A stretch of DNA of 64,000 bases from Xanthomonas sp. 3793 (GTDB taxonomy: Bacteria; Pseudomonadota; Gammaproteobacteria; Xanthomonadales; Xanthomonadaceae), in NCBI RefSeq assembly GCF_024806835.1, contig NZ_JANTYU010000003.1, forward strand, positions 687,676 through 751,675, in the 5' to 3' direction. This document shows positions 39,190 through 49,397 of the stretch, piece after piece. The position numbers were made by a program, and so were the translations under genes. Numbering within the stretch: the first letter of the stretch is position 1; each line of letters opens with the position of its first letter. The notes below the pieces were generated by a model that did not search any database, had not been told where the DNA came from, and saw only the letters and a program-made list of their open reading frames with translations.

Positions 39190-39702
39190 TTACTGGCCGC
39201 CGGTATTTGCGCGACCGGCGATGGTGTCCGGGTCCCAATGTTCCTTGATCAGACCCTTTTCGATGCGGAACATATCGAACCACGTGGTGGTATAGGTCTT
39301 GCCGGGGTTACGCGGGTCCGGCAGCGTGCGCACCGACACCAGCGTGACCAGATCGCCATCGGCGGTGATGGCGACCAACGGCAACTGCACGCGCGGCTGC
39401 ACCGGGGTCGGCTTCACGAAGGCAGTCAGGAATGCAATGAACGCATCGCGCCCATTGGCGACATTCGGGTTGTGCTGGATGTAGTTCTTGTCCATGTACA
39501 TCGGTGCGTACTGCACCTGCCCGGCTTCGAACACGATGCGCCAGAAGTCGTAGACCAGCCGCTTGTTGGCGGTTTCGTACCAATTGGAACCGAGCAGCAA
39601 CTTCTGGTGATTGGTGTTTTCAGTGACGGCGGTCTGCGCGAACGCCGCCATCGGTGCGACCAGCATGATCAGCAACAAGGCGCGGGAAACAATCTTTTTC
39701 AT
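39190..39702 (-). CDS. Exported NTF2/SnoaL-like protein
   Basis: The protein has 170 residues. The signal peptide MKKIVSRALLLIMLVAPMAAFA is followed by an NTF2-like domain: LVYDFWRIVFEAGQ, YMDKNYIQHNPNVANGRDAFIAFL, ITADGDLVTLVSVRTLPDP, TWFDMFRIEKGLIKEHWD. This group is often annotated as predicted SnoaL-like aldol condensation-catalysing proteins; real substrates are unknown. AGGAGATCCCC precedes the ATG. It converges on glpK and lies downstream of pobA on the same strand, about 210 bp away. Confidence 0.82.
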   Translation of the reverse strand: MKKIVSRALLLIMLVAPMAAFAQTAVTENTNHQKLLLGSNWYETANKRLVYDFWRIVFEAGQVQYAPMYMDKNYIQHNPNVANGRDAFIAFLTAFVKPTPVQPRVQLPLVAITADGDLVTLVSVRTLPDPRNPGKTYTTTWFDMFRIEKGLIKEHWDPDTIAGRANTGGQ

Positions 39703-39914
39703 GGGGATCTCCTAGGAGGAAACGGGCCATGCGCTCACGGGGGAGTTGGCGCACGGCGCGATTGGGGCAATGACGCGTCCATGCACAGACAGCAACCGCC
39801 ACGCGTCCACGCCACCCTACCGAGCACATCCGCTGTCGCGCTAGCCTACGCGAAGTGCACCAGGGCACTTCGCAACTGCCTGGTAATAAAAAAATCACCT
39901 TTAAACAGGCTGTC

Positions 39915-41165
<1,251 letters not shown>

Positions 41166-41198
41166 GATGATTGCGCGCAGTGCTTGGACTTTTCGACG

Positions 41199-42095
41199 AT
41201 GCCTACACGCACACGCAATGCTGCTGCGATCGCTGCGGTTCCCGCCTTCGGCCTGTACGGCGAGCGGCACGCCGACGCGCCGGAATTACTGCATTGGGAA
41301 TCGATTGCCGCGCGCAGCCGGCTGCACGACTGGCACATCACCCCGCACCGGCATGAAGATCTGGCGCAGCTGCTGTATGTGCAGCGCGGGCCGGCGACGC
41401 TGCAACTGGATGGACGCACCCAGCGTCTGCGTGGCGCCAACCTCGTGTGGCTGCCGCCGCTGTGCGTGCACGGGTTTGCGTTCGACCCGCGGGTACGCGG
41501 GCACATCATCACCTTGTGCATGCCTCTGGTACGCAGCGCGTTGAGTGCTGCGCCGCTGCTGCAATCCGGCCTGTCGATGCCGGCCATATTTCCGGTCAAA
41601 TCATCGCAACGCCTGCTCGACGTATTGTTCGGCAGCATCGCCGACGACCATGCGCATCAGCGCGTCGGGCACGAGGCCGCACTGCAGGCCGCAGCGACGC
41701 AGCTGGTGATCTGGACAGCGCGCGCCGCACTGCAAGGCCTGCAAGACGCGGCCGTGGCCAACGCGCAAGCCGATCCGGCGCTGCGTCATCTGCGCGCGTA
41801 TCAAACCCTGATCGACCGGCACTATCGCGCGCATTGGCCGATTTCCCGCTACGCCGACCAGCTGGGGCTGACGCCGGGACATCTCAATGCGGTGTGCCGG
41901 CGGCTTGCCGATGCCTCGGCCCTGGAACTGCTACAGCGCCGCATCATGCTCGAAGCACGGCGCAACCTGCGCTATACCAGTTTGAGCGTTCAGCAGATTG
42001 CCGCAGCACTTGGATTTTTCGATGCTGCGTATTTCAGCCGTTACTTCGCGCGGCATGCAGGCTGCTCGCCGACGCATTTCCGCACCGGCGAGTGA
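41199..42095 (+). CDS. pobR: AraC-family regulator PobR
   Basis: The protein has 298 residues from the ATG at 41199; a TTG five codons upstream is possible. The N-terminal cupin sensor has HWESIAARSRLHDWHITPHRHEDLAQLLYVQRG and ANLVWLPPLCVHGFAF. The C-terminal pair of AraC helices is YADQLGLTPGHLNAVCRRLADASALELLQRRIMLEARRNLRYTSLSVQQIAAALGFFDAAYFSRYFARHAG. The divergent pair pobA/pobR with an AraC-type regulator has been described in X. campestris, where it responds to 4-hydroxybenzoate; this is unlike the IclR-type PobR of Acinetobacter. Confidence 0.9.
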   Translation: MPTRTRNAAAIAAVPAFGLYGERHADAPELLHWESIAARSRLHDWHITPHRHEDLAQLLYVQRGPATLQLDGRTQRLRGANLVWLPPLCVHGFAFDPRVRGHIITLCMPLVRSALSAAPLLQSGLSMPAIFPVKSSQRLLDVLFGSIADDHAHQRVGHEAALQAAATQLVIWTARAALQGLQDAAVANAQADPALRHLRAYQTLIDRHYRAHWPISRYADQLGLTPGHLNAVCRRLADASALELLQRRIMLEARRNLRYTSLSVQQIAAALGFFDAAYFSRYFARHAGCSPTHFRTGE

Positions 42096-42229
42096 GTGGA
42101 TCCAGCGCTGCTGGAACGCCGGAACAACGCGCCAAGCCACGGCGACGATCTGGACGCGGACACTGCGACGCGATCCCGCCATGCCTGCAGCCGGTGCCAG
42201 GGCCAATCCATCGACCTAGGCACCTGCCA

Positions 42230-43711
42230 TCAGAACGGGTACTGCGGCACCTCGCTCTTGATCGTCAACCATTGCCAGTGCGTGTACTGCTCCCAATCGG
42301 CAGGACCACCGACGCTGGTGCCGTTGCCGGATGCGCCGGTGCCGCCGAACGGGTTGATCACTTCATCGGCCACGGTCTGGTCGTTGATGTGCAGCAAGCC
42401 GGTATGCAGGCGCTCGCCGAGCGCCAGCGCCCGCGACACCGAGGTCGACATGATGCCGGCAGCCAACCCATATTCGCCGTGGTTGGCCATTTGCGCGGCC
42501 TCTTCATCGGTGTCGAACACGGTGATGTTGATCACCGGCCCGAACACTTCCTCATCGAACACACGCATGCCCGGACGCACGTTGGACAACACGGTCGCTG
42601 CGTAGAACAACCCTTCGTTGGTTGCCCCGGCTTCCACCACCGCGCCGGCGGCGACGCTGTCGGTGACGATGTCGATCACGCGTTGCAGCTGGCGCTGATC
42701 GATGATCGGCCCCAATGCCACGGTGCCGCTGACCGGGTCGCCCACCGGCAGATGCCGTGCTTTTTCCGCAAGACGCTTGGTCAGCGCGTCGGCCACGCTG
42801 CGCTGTACCAGCACCCGTCCGGTGGCCATGCAGATCTGTCCCTGGTGCATGTACGCGCCGAAGGCAATCGCCGACGCGGCGCGGTCCAGGTCCGCATCGT
42901 CGAGCACGATCACCGCATTGTTGCCGCCCAGCTCCAGTGACACTTTTTTCAGGTGTCGCCCGGCAATTTCGCCGATGCGGCGGCCGGCCGCAGTCGAGCC
43001 GGTGAAAGCGATCATGGGTACATCAGGCGCTTCCACCAGCGCCTGGCCAATTTGCGCATCGCCGTGCAGCACGTGCAGCAACCCCTTGGGCAGGCCGGCT
43101 TCTTCCAGCACCTGCGCAATGATCACGCCACCGGTGTAGGGCGTGCGCGGATCCGGCTTGAGGATCACCGCATTGCCCATCGCCAATGCCGGCGCCACCG
43201 AACGCAGCGACAGGATCAACGGAAAGTTGAACGGCGATATCACCGCCACCACGCCCAGCGGCAGATGGCGGGCCAGGCTGAGCTGGCCGGCGCCGGTCGG
43301 CAGCACCTGCCCCATCGCCTGCAACGGCAGGCCGGCAGCCTGCTGGTAGAACACCACCGCTTCATCGACCTCACGCTGCGCCTTGGGCAGGATGCCGCCG
43401 GTTTCGCGTGCGATCAGCAATGCGGCTTCGGCACTGCGTGCCTGCATCGCCTGCGCGGCGCGGTGAAAGACCGCCGCGCGTTCGCGCGGCGCGGTGGCGG
43501 CCCAGGCGCGCTGCGCCTGTTTGGCCTGTGCAATGGCGGCGGCAACATCGGCCAGATCGGCCTTGCTCACCTCGTGCAACAACCCGCCGGTGGCCGGCTC
43601 ATGGATCGGCAACGCGCCGCCGTGGCCCGGCACCCAGTCGCCATTGAAGATGCAGCCGTGCCACGCGGGTGTCGCATTCGCAGCAACCGCTGCGCTGGGA
43701 AGAGCATTCAT
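42230..43711 (-). CDS. Aromatic aldehyde dehydrogenase (benzaldehyde/vanillin dehydrogenase-like)
   Basis: The protein has 493 residues. It is an NAD(P)-dependent aldehyde dehydrogenase. The segment VVAVISPFNFPLILSLRSVAPALAMGNAVILKP is near residue 155, FTGSTAAGRRIGEIAG near residue 235, the catalytic Glu in VSLELGGNNAVIVLDDADLD near residue 257, and the catalytic Cys in HQGQICMATGRVLVQ near residue 293. The closest pattern is that of benzaldehyde/vanillin dehydrogenases. It is the last gene of the MarR-led operon, 31 bp after the SDR gene, so it would oxidise the aldehyde made by that enzyme. Confidence 0.85.
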   Translation of the reverse strand: MNALPSAAVAANATPAWHGCIFNGDWVPGHGGALPIHEPATGGLLHEVSKADLADVAAAIAQAKQAQRAWAATAPRERAAVFHRAAQAMQARSAEAALLIARETGGILPKAQREVDEAVVFYQQAAGLPLQAMGQVLPTGAGQLSLARHLPLGVVAVISPFNFPLILSLRSVAPALAMGNAVILKPDPRTPYTGGVIIAQVLEEAGLPKGLLHVLHGDAQIGQALVEAPDVPMIAFTGSTAAGRRIGEIAGRHLKKVSLELGGNNAVIVLDDADLDRAASAIAFGAYMHQGQICMATGRVLVQRSVADALTKRLAEKARHLPVGDPVSGTVALGPIIDQRQLQRVIDIVTDSVAAGAVVEAGATNEGLFYAATVLSNVRPGMRVFDEEVFGPVINITVFDTDEEAAQMANHGEYGLAAGIMSTSVSRALALGERLHTGLLHINDQTVADEVINPFGGTGASGNGTSVGGPADWEQYTHWQWLTIKSEVPQYPF

Positions 43712-43742
43712 GGTCTAGCCTCCTGCTGAAAATTGTGGGGAA

Positions 43743-44510
43743 CTACAGCGTGGTCGATGCCAGGCCGCCGTCGACCGGCAGGGTGATGCCGTTGATCCAG
43801 CGCGCCGCATCCGATGCAAGAAACACGATTGCCTCGGCCACTTCGTCGGCATACGCAGGGCGCGTCATGCGCTTGGCGTCTTCCTTGACGCGCTCCTCGC
43901 CCAGCATGGCGGCGAAATCGCCGAGGATCGGGGTAAAGACCGGCCCGGGTGAGACGTTGTTGACGCGCACGCCGCGCTCGGCAAACCACGGCCGCGATTT
44001 CAGCAAGGTCCACACGATCAAGGCTTCCTTGAAGTATTGATAGCAGGTGTCGTGCGCCACCGGATGCGCGGCCAGCCAGGCCGTGCCGGCGTCGAAACTC
44101 TCGGCGGCGGCCAGTTGCTTGTGCAGGTCCAGCCGCTGCGGCCAGTCGGCGCCCAGGATCGAGGCGACATTGATGATGCCGCCGCCGGAAGCGATGCGCG
44201 GCAACAGCGCCTGGCTCAGATGACGCAGCCCCAGGTAATTGACGCGTGCCACCACATCCAGCGGTGCGGTACCCGGCACGCCGGCCACATTGGCCAACGC
44301 ATCGATCTGCTCCGGCAGCGCGCGCACCAGCGCATCGATGGAGGCCGGATCGCCCAGGTCGGCCTGGTGGAAGCCATGCAGGGTCATCTGCACCGGCGTG
44401 CGATCCACACCGATCACCGTGGCGCCGTGGAACCGCGCAAGCCGTGCGACCTCTGCGCCGATACCCGACGCCACACCGGTTACCACGATCGTCTTGTTCT
44501 GCAAATTCAT
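43743..44510 (-). CDS. SDR, coniferyl-alcohol dehydrogenase-like
   Basis: The protein has 255 residues from the ATG at 44510, which has GGAGG six bases upstream. The NAD motif is VTGVASGIGAEVAR near residue 10, ALANVAGVPGTAPLDVVARVNYLGLRHL near residue 72, the active serine in INVASILGAD, and YQYFKEAL near residue 155 supplies the YxxxK pair. The pattern resembles CalA-type coniferyl alcohol dehydrogenases and 3-alpha-hydroxysteroid dehydrogenases. With the neighbouring aldehyde dehydrogenase it could oxidise lignin alcohols to acids. The exact substrate is inferred from context. Confidence 0.8.
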   Translation of the reverse strand: MNLQNKTIVVTGVASGIGAEVARLARFHGATVIGVDRTPVQMTLHGFHQADLGDPASIDALVRALPEQIDALANVAGVPGTAPLDVVARVNYLGLRHLSQALLPRIASGGGIINVASILGADWPQRLDLHKQLAAAESFDAGTAWLAAHPVAHDTCYQYFKEALIVWTLLKSRPWFAERGVRVNNVSPGPVFTPILGDFAAMLGEERVKEDAKRMTRPAYADEVAEAIVFLASDAARWINGITLPVDGGLASTTL

Positions 44511-44543
44511 TGCCACCCTCCGTAGGAGCCAGCTGCGCCGGCA

Positions 44544-45566
44544 CTAGAACACATGGACGTACTGCAGGTTGACGTTGTTGCCGGAAGCCGCGTTCCTGAC
44601 CTCCACCGGCAGATAAAGATTGGCGAACAGTATGTTGTTGGCATCGAATCGCCATACGCCACCCGGGCCTGCGTAGAACACGCGCTGCCGGCTGTCGGGC
44701 ACGCGCTGGCCATTGGTGCGGTTATCGCGAAATTGGGTGAGGTAATAGGCGTTGATGCCCAGTCGCACGTCCGGCACCACTTCCCAGGAGGTGGCGAAAT
44801 TGATCCAGCCGGCATCGCCGGCCTGGCCGTTGCGGAAGTCGAACCCGTCGGGCAGGTTTGGCCGGCGCTCGCTGCGAAAGTTGTAGACGTAGTTCAGGCG
44901 TGCGCTGATTTCCCAGTTGGGTGTGGGCAGCACCGTGAACGCATAATTGGGGATCAGCGACCAATAGCCCGCGCCCTGGTTGAGATCGCGATCGCGGTCG
45001 AACTTGCCGATCGGTGCCACCGCGTCGAACTCGAACCGCTGCGAAAAGACCGGCCGCCCATCGCGCATCACCGGCAACATCTGCAGATACGGGCCGAAGG
45101 TCAGATCGCCCACCCCGGCGCCGTTGTCGCGCAAGGTGGCGATGCTGTTGCGACCGAACGAGGCATCCAGGTTGATCACTGGCAGCAGCGTGTTGATCCC
45201 CACCGCGCCACCGAACAATTGATAGGGCGTGACGTAAGCGACCTGGGTCAACAGCAGCGTCGAGTCGATGCGTGGGTTGTCGAACACCGGTACATCGTCG
45301 CCACGCGCGTCCTTCACCGAATCCAACGAGGTCTGTCGCAGGTAGGTGACCACCGCCCAGCCGGGTGTGGTGCGGGTGAAGCCATCCAGAAAACTCGTCC
45401 CGCCGGTGTTGAGGCCGTTGGTCAACGCCATGCTCTGTGGCACGCCCTGCGCAAGCGCCGCCGCGTTCGCAAGCAGCCCCACGATGCCGAGCGCCGCACG
45501 CACCCGCCACCCTGCCCCCCGTACAGCTACGCCACGCACCACCGATGATCGAATCACTGCGCACAT
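44544..45566 (-). CDS. Outer-membrane phenol MetA-pathway-like transporter (porin-like)
   Basis: The protein has 340 residues from the ATG at 45566. The N-terminal signal peptide is VRAALGIVGLLANAAALAQG. Strand-like segments follow: PGWAVVTYLRQTSLDSVKD, STLLLTQVAYVTPYQLFGGAVGINTLLPVINLD, GVGDLTFGPYLQMLPV, RFEFDAVAPIGKFD. It ends ...VNLQYVHVF with a terminal Phe, typical of outer-membrane barrels. The pattern is that of the SphA/MetA-pathway transporter family near aromatic-degradation genes, proposed to admit hydrophobic aromatics. It follows marR in the same operon. Confidence 0.8.
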   Translation of the reverse strand: MCAVIRSSVVRGVAVRGAGWRVRAALGIVGLLANAAALAQGVPQSMALTNGLNTGGTSFLDGFTRTTPGWAVVTYLRQTSLDSVKDARGDDVPVFDNPRIDSTLLLTQVAYVTPYQLFGGAVGINTLLPVINLDASFGRNSIATLRDNGAGVGDLTFGPYLQMLPVMRDGRPVFSQRFEFDAVAPIGKFDRDRDLNQGAGYWSLIPNYAFTVLPTPNWEISARLNYVYNFRSERRPNLPDGFDFRNGQAGDAGWINFATSWEVVPDVRLGINAYYLTQFRDNRTNGQRVPDSRQRVFYAGPGGVWRFDANNILFANLYLPVEVRNAASGNNVNLQYVHVF

Positions 45567-45704
45567 CTCCAGCGTTGGAAGGAAACAGCGGGGCGTGCCA
45601 CCTGGCACGCGATCAGGCAGGGGCGATCCCCGCGCTGCGTACGGCACGTGCCATCAAGACATTGCTGAGATCACGCTGCGCGGCAGAGCGCCGCCACAGG
45701 GGGC

Positions 45705-46181
45705 TTACGGCGTATCGAGCCGATCCAGGCGATCGAGCGCGCGCAGCAGCGGCGCCTCGCTGGTGCCGAGCACCGCACTGAGCTGCTGTTCCATGCGCAG
45801 CACCTCGGCTTCGGCATCGGTCAGCAGGGTGACGCCGGCCGGGGTCAACGACAGATGCTGCATGCGCCGGTCCTGACGCCCGCGCACCTGCCGCAGCAGA
45901 CGGCGCTTGACCAGCCGCGCCACCACGATGGCCAAGTTCGGTGGCGAGACATGCAGCACGTCGCCGATCTGGCGCTGGTTGATGCCCGGGTTGCCATCCA
46001 CCAGCATCAACAAGGAAAAATCGACCGGCTTCAGATCGAAGGCGGCAACGCATTCCTGAAACATCCGCCGCACCAGCAGCTCGGTGCGGGTGATGCGGTA
46101 GCCCAGCAGTCGCAGCAGACGCGCCTGGTCCACTGCGGTGATGGCATCGGGCAACGGTGCGGCAGTGGCAGTAGCGGGCAT
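45705..46181 (-). CDS. MarR-family regulator of the aromatic alcohol operon
   Basis: The protein has 158 residues from the ATG at 46181 (MPATATAAPLPDAI); longer upstream frames are Arg-rich and unlikely. The winged helix is VDGNPGINQRQIGDVLHVSPPNLAIVVARLVKRRLLRQVRGRQDRRMQHLSLTPAG at residues 62-117. MarR proteins near aromatic genes usually repress until an aromatic acid or CoA-thioester binds. It heads the run marR-porin-SDR-aldehyde dehydrogenase, all on the minus strand. A 19-bp palindrome lies about 290 bp upstream. Confidence 0.86.
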   Translation of the reverse strand: MPATATAAPLPDAITAVDQARLLRLLGYRITRTELLVRRMFQECVAAFDLKPVDFSLLMLVDGNPGINQRQIGDVLHVSPPNLAIVVARLVKRRLLRQVRGRQDRRMQHLSLTPAGVTLLTDAEAEVLRMEQQLSAVLGTSEAPLLRALDRLDRLDTP

Positions 46182-46467
46182 GACGGTTCTCGCGACAAAG
46201 GCGGCGGGCGGAGCGGTACGCGCCATGCGCCCGATCCGCAACGCCGATCCCCGGCGTGCAACGCATTGTAGACGCGGCCAGGCCTGGCGATGTGGATACG
46301 CAGGCTGTCGACACACGCCGGGACCAGGCGCGTGCGCATGTCGACACCGCGCCGTCGTTGCACGCCCGCGCCCGACAGCGATACAGCGCTGCGGTGTGCG
46401 GGGGGCGGCGGTGATCCAGGCACGAGGTGGACATGAGATCCGGTCGGCAAGTGATTGCGTTTCGTAA

Positions 46468-46486
46468 TAGTTATAGATCATAACTA
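46468..46486. promoter_or_regulatory. Candidate MarR operator, 19-bp palindrome
   Basis: TAGTTAT and ATAACTA flank AGATC, forming a perfect inverted repeat. On the minus strand it overlaps TTGGCA-N16-TAACTA, a plausible promoter for the marR operon. It is AT-rich against a GC-rich background. Confidence 0.6.
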
Positions 46487-46679
46487 CATTGCCAAGCTGC
46501 AGCGCAGCATGGTCGCGTTCGCTAGCGGGCGGGTGCCGGTCGGGTGTGGGGGCAAGTGCAGGGCGCAGCCAAGCCAGCTGCGGTGGCTGCCGTGGGGTAG
46601 GTGCCGCAGCGTTGTGTCGAGGTCATGGCTGCCCGCGCTGCCCATGCAGCGCACGGCAAGGCCGCCCTGCGCGGCGCGC

Positions 46680-47936
46680 TTACGGCAGCCAGAGTTTCTC
46701 GAGATCGCGGAAGCCCCAGTCGGTCGGGCTTTCCATCTGCGCGATACGGTCCTGGCAATCGGGCCGCGACAGGTCGATGTCCTGCACCAGCACGTGACTG
46801 CGCAGCTTGGCCGAATAGAACACGCGCACCTTGGGCTTGAGCAGCGCGTCCGGGGTCTGTTCGATCACCACGGCCAGCTTCTGCGATTCCAGCCGCACCA
46901 GCGAGCCGACCGGATAGATGCCCAGCCGGCGCACGAACGCCTGAAAGATCGCCGGGTCGAAGTGCCCCTTCCAGGAGGCCATCTGCTTGAGCGATTCGGC
47001 CGGGTCCCAGCCGCGTTTGTAGGGGCGGTCGGAACTGATGGCGTCGTACACATCGCACACCGCGCCCATCCGCGACATCAGCGAGATCTCTTGCCCGACC
47101 AGGCGGTTGGGGTACCCGCTGCCGTCCATCTTTTCGTGATGATGCAGCGCGATTTCCAGCACCACCGCATTCTGCACGCCGCCGGCCACCAGCAGGCGAT
47201 GCCCATCCAGCGGATGCTGGCGCATCACCTCCATTTCTTCATTGGTGAGCCGGCCGGGCTTGTTGAGAATCTCCAGCGGCGTCACCGCCTTGCCCATGTC
47301 GTGCAGCAGGCCGCCCATCGCCGCTTCCACCACCTGCGCCTCGGGCAGGCCGAGTTGCCGCGCCAGTCCGCTCATCAGCCCGGCCACGGCCATCGAATGC
47401 AGGTAGGTGTAGTCATCGGCGGTCTTGAGCCGCGCCACGCTGATCAAGGCCTGCGGATGACGCAGCACCGAATCGTTGATGGCTTCCACCAACGGCATGG
47501 CGGCCTCGGTGTCGACAGTGCGCCCCAATCGCACGTCGCGAAACATCTCCTCCACCGTGTCGCGGCCGTCTTCGAAAATACGCCGCGCCCGCACCACTTC
47601 GGCTTCGATACCGACCTGCGCGGTGACGCTGTTGGTGCGCGCACTGCGCGCGGTGGGAGCCGGCTCCGGTGGTTCCGGTTCCGGCCCCGGCGTGGAGGGC
47701 GGCAGCGATGGCGCACCGTCCGCCTGCTGCTCGCCGACCGCCGCGCCCGTGTCCACATCCAGGCCGCGGGCGGTGTCGATCACCAGCTGCTCGATCCGGC
47801 TGCCATGGATCTTGTCCACGTCGTCGGAATCGACCAGGAACGATGTCTTCCAGAACGGATGGTGCACCCACGCACCCAGCAGCTTGTAGACATACATGCC
47901 GGGACGGAGTTGGTCGGAGTCGATGGTTCTGAGCAT
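46680..47936 (-). CDS. HD-GYP cyclic-di-GMP phosphodiesterase
   Basis: The protein has 418 residues from the ATG at 47936 (MLRTIDSDQLRPGMYV). The N-terminal DUF3391 domain (residues 1-110) ends in a Pro/Glu-rich linker. The HD-GYP domain follows: YTYLHSMAVAGLMSGLARQLGL, GGLLHDMGKAVTPLEILNKPG near residue 235 (HD), HHHEKMDGSGYPNRLVGQEI near residue 289 (the GYP motif), and CDVYDAISSDRPYKRGW. All catalytic residues are intact, so it should hydrolyse cyclic-di-GMP. It is a single gene between marR and a transporter gene. Confidence 0.93.
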   Translation of the reverse strand: MLRTIDSDQLRPGMYVYKLLGAWVHHPFWKTSFLVDSDDVDKIHGSRIEQLVIDTARGLDVDTGAAVGEQQADGAPSLPPSTPGPEPEPPEPAPTARSARTNSVTAQVGIEAEVVRARRIFEDGRDTVEEMFRDVRLGRTVDTEAAMPLVEAINDSVLRHPQALISVARLKTADDYTYLHSMAVAGLMSGLARQLGLPEAQVVEAAMGGLLHDMGKAVTPLEILNKPGRLTNEEMEVMRQHPLDGHRLLVAGGVQNAVVLEIALHHHEKMDGSGYPNRLVGQEISLMSRMGAVCDVYDAISSDRPYKRGWDPAESLKQMASWKGHFDPAIFQAFVRRLGIYPVGSLVRLESQKLAVVIEQTPDALLKPKVRVFYSAKLRSHVLVQDIDLSRPDCQDRIAQMESPTDWGFRDLEKLWLP

Positions 47937-48086
47937 GCCGGCGCTGGTCTGCACGATGTCCACGGAAGAGTCCGCCAAGGGCTTGGCGGTCTCCGGAGTT
48001 ATCGGCACCGGTGGCGATTTCTTTGGTCTGCGGGCGCAACCGTAGCTGCCTCCCCGGCCGGCATCGGGCACCGCCAGCCAAGCCGT

Positions 48087-49397
48087 TCAGTGCTCCGGCA
48101 GGCGCATCGCCACGACCGCAGCAGCGGCGAACAACAGTGGTACGCCGCAGGCCAGATACAACATGGCCGGCGACCAACCGGCATCCAGCAGCACCCCGGC
48201 GCACAGCGGCGAGACGATGGCGCCAAGGCGCCCGATCCCGATCGACCAGCCCATGCCCGTGGAGCGCACGGCTGCGGTAAAGACCACCGGCGCCACCGCA
48301 TACAGCCCACCCATGGCCGCCGTCAGGGCTGCGCCGGTCAGCAATGCGATGGCAAATGCCCAGCTCAGCACGGTGCTGCTCAAACCGAATGCGGCCATCC
48401 CGACCGCCACCAGCACCAGTGCGCCGGCCGTGAGCCGCGACAGGCGCCCACGCAGGGCAAGCCAACTGAACAGCGTGCCGCCGACAATGCCGCCCAGATT
48501 CAACAGCACCCCGCCGGTGACGCCCTGCGCAGCCGACAGGCCGGCGGTGACCAGCAGCTTGGGGGTCCAGCTGAGCACAAAATAGAACCCGAACATCAGC
48601 AGGAAAAACGCCAGCGCGATCAGCAGCGATTGCCGCCGCAGCGCCCCCACGAACAAGGCCGCATACCCCTGCGCCTGTCCGCCCGCTTGCGCCGGTGGCA
48701 ACGGCAACTGCGGCTGCGGCGGCATCCCCATGCGGGCCAGCACCGCATTGAAGCGCGCATGCGCATGGGGAGGCCGTCGGGCGATCAGGAATTCCAGCGA
48801 TTCGGGCAAGAAGGCGAGCACCAGCGGCACGCAGAGCAGCGAACCGAGCGCACCGAGCCAGAACACCGATGGCCAGGACCAGTGTTGCAACAGCAGCGCT
48901 GCGATCGCTCCGCCGATCGTCGCCCCGACCGGGTAGCCGGTGGCCTGCAACACCGTCGCCGTGCTGCGCCAGCGTGAGGTGGAATATTCGGCCGCGGTCA
49001 CCGCCACGCAGGCCAGCATCCCGCCGATCCCGACCCCGGTGAACGCCCGCAGCGCGCCCAGCTGCCACGCATTGCCTGCCGATGCGGATGCGCCCATGCC
49101 GACGGTCAGGATGGCCAGACACACCAGGATCAGCGCACGGCGACCGATGCGGTCTGCCAACGGCGCCAGCAACAGCGACCCCACTGCCATGCCGACCAGC
49201 CCGGCACTGAACAGCGCCCCCAGCAGCTTGCCCGACAACTGCCAGTCGGCCGACACATGCGGGGCGGTGAACGCCATCGCCATCACGTCGAAACCGTCGA
49301 GCATCGTCAGCAGCACGCACACTGCCACGGCCCTCCATTGGAACGGCGTCATGCGCTCCAGGACGAAGTGTACGGACGTTGAGGTGCTTTGCAGCAT
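48087..49397 (-). CDS. MFS transporter, aromatic acid:H+ symporter type
   Basis: The protein has 436 residues from the ATG at 49397 (MLQSTSTSVHFVL). Twelve hydrophobic segments are visible. AAHS-family marks: LLTMLDGFDVMAMAFTAPHVSADW near residue 30, where Asp residues in helix 1 bind aromatic acids in PcaK, then LLAPLADRIGRRALI near residue 78 and LPESLEFLIARRPP near residue 205. It probably imports aromatic acids such as vanillate, 4-hydroxybenzoate or protocatechuate for the nearby catabolic genes. It is the only transporter of this kind in the window. Confidence 0.87.
   Translation of the reverse strand: MLQSTSTSVHFVLERMTPFQWRAVAVCVLLTMLDGFDVMAMAFTAPHVSADWQLSGKLLGALFSAGLVGMAVGSLLLAPLADRIGRRALILVCLAILTVGMGASASAGNAWQLGALRAFTGVGIGGMLACVAVTAAEYSTSRWRSTATVLQATGYPVGATIGGAIAALLLQHWSWPSVFWLGALGSLLCVPLVLAFLPESLEFLIARRPPHAHARFNAVLARMGMPPQPQLPLPPAQAGGQAQGYAALFVGALRRQSLLIALAFFLLMFGFYFVLSWTPKLLVTAGLSAAQGVTGGVLLNLGGIVGGTLFSWLALRGRLSRLTAGALVLVAVGMAAFGLSSTVLSWAFAIALLTGAALTAAMGGLYAVAPVVFTAAVRSTGMGWSIGIGRLGAIVSPLCAGVLLDAGWSPAMLYLACGVPLLFAAAAVVAMRLPEH

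Noticed and set aside
46455..48977. 840-codon plus-strand frame
   Set aside because: It is antisense to the HD-GYP and MFS genes and has His/Arg/Gln-rich composition.
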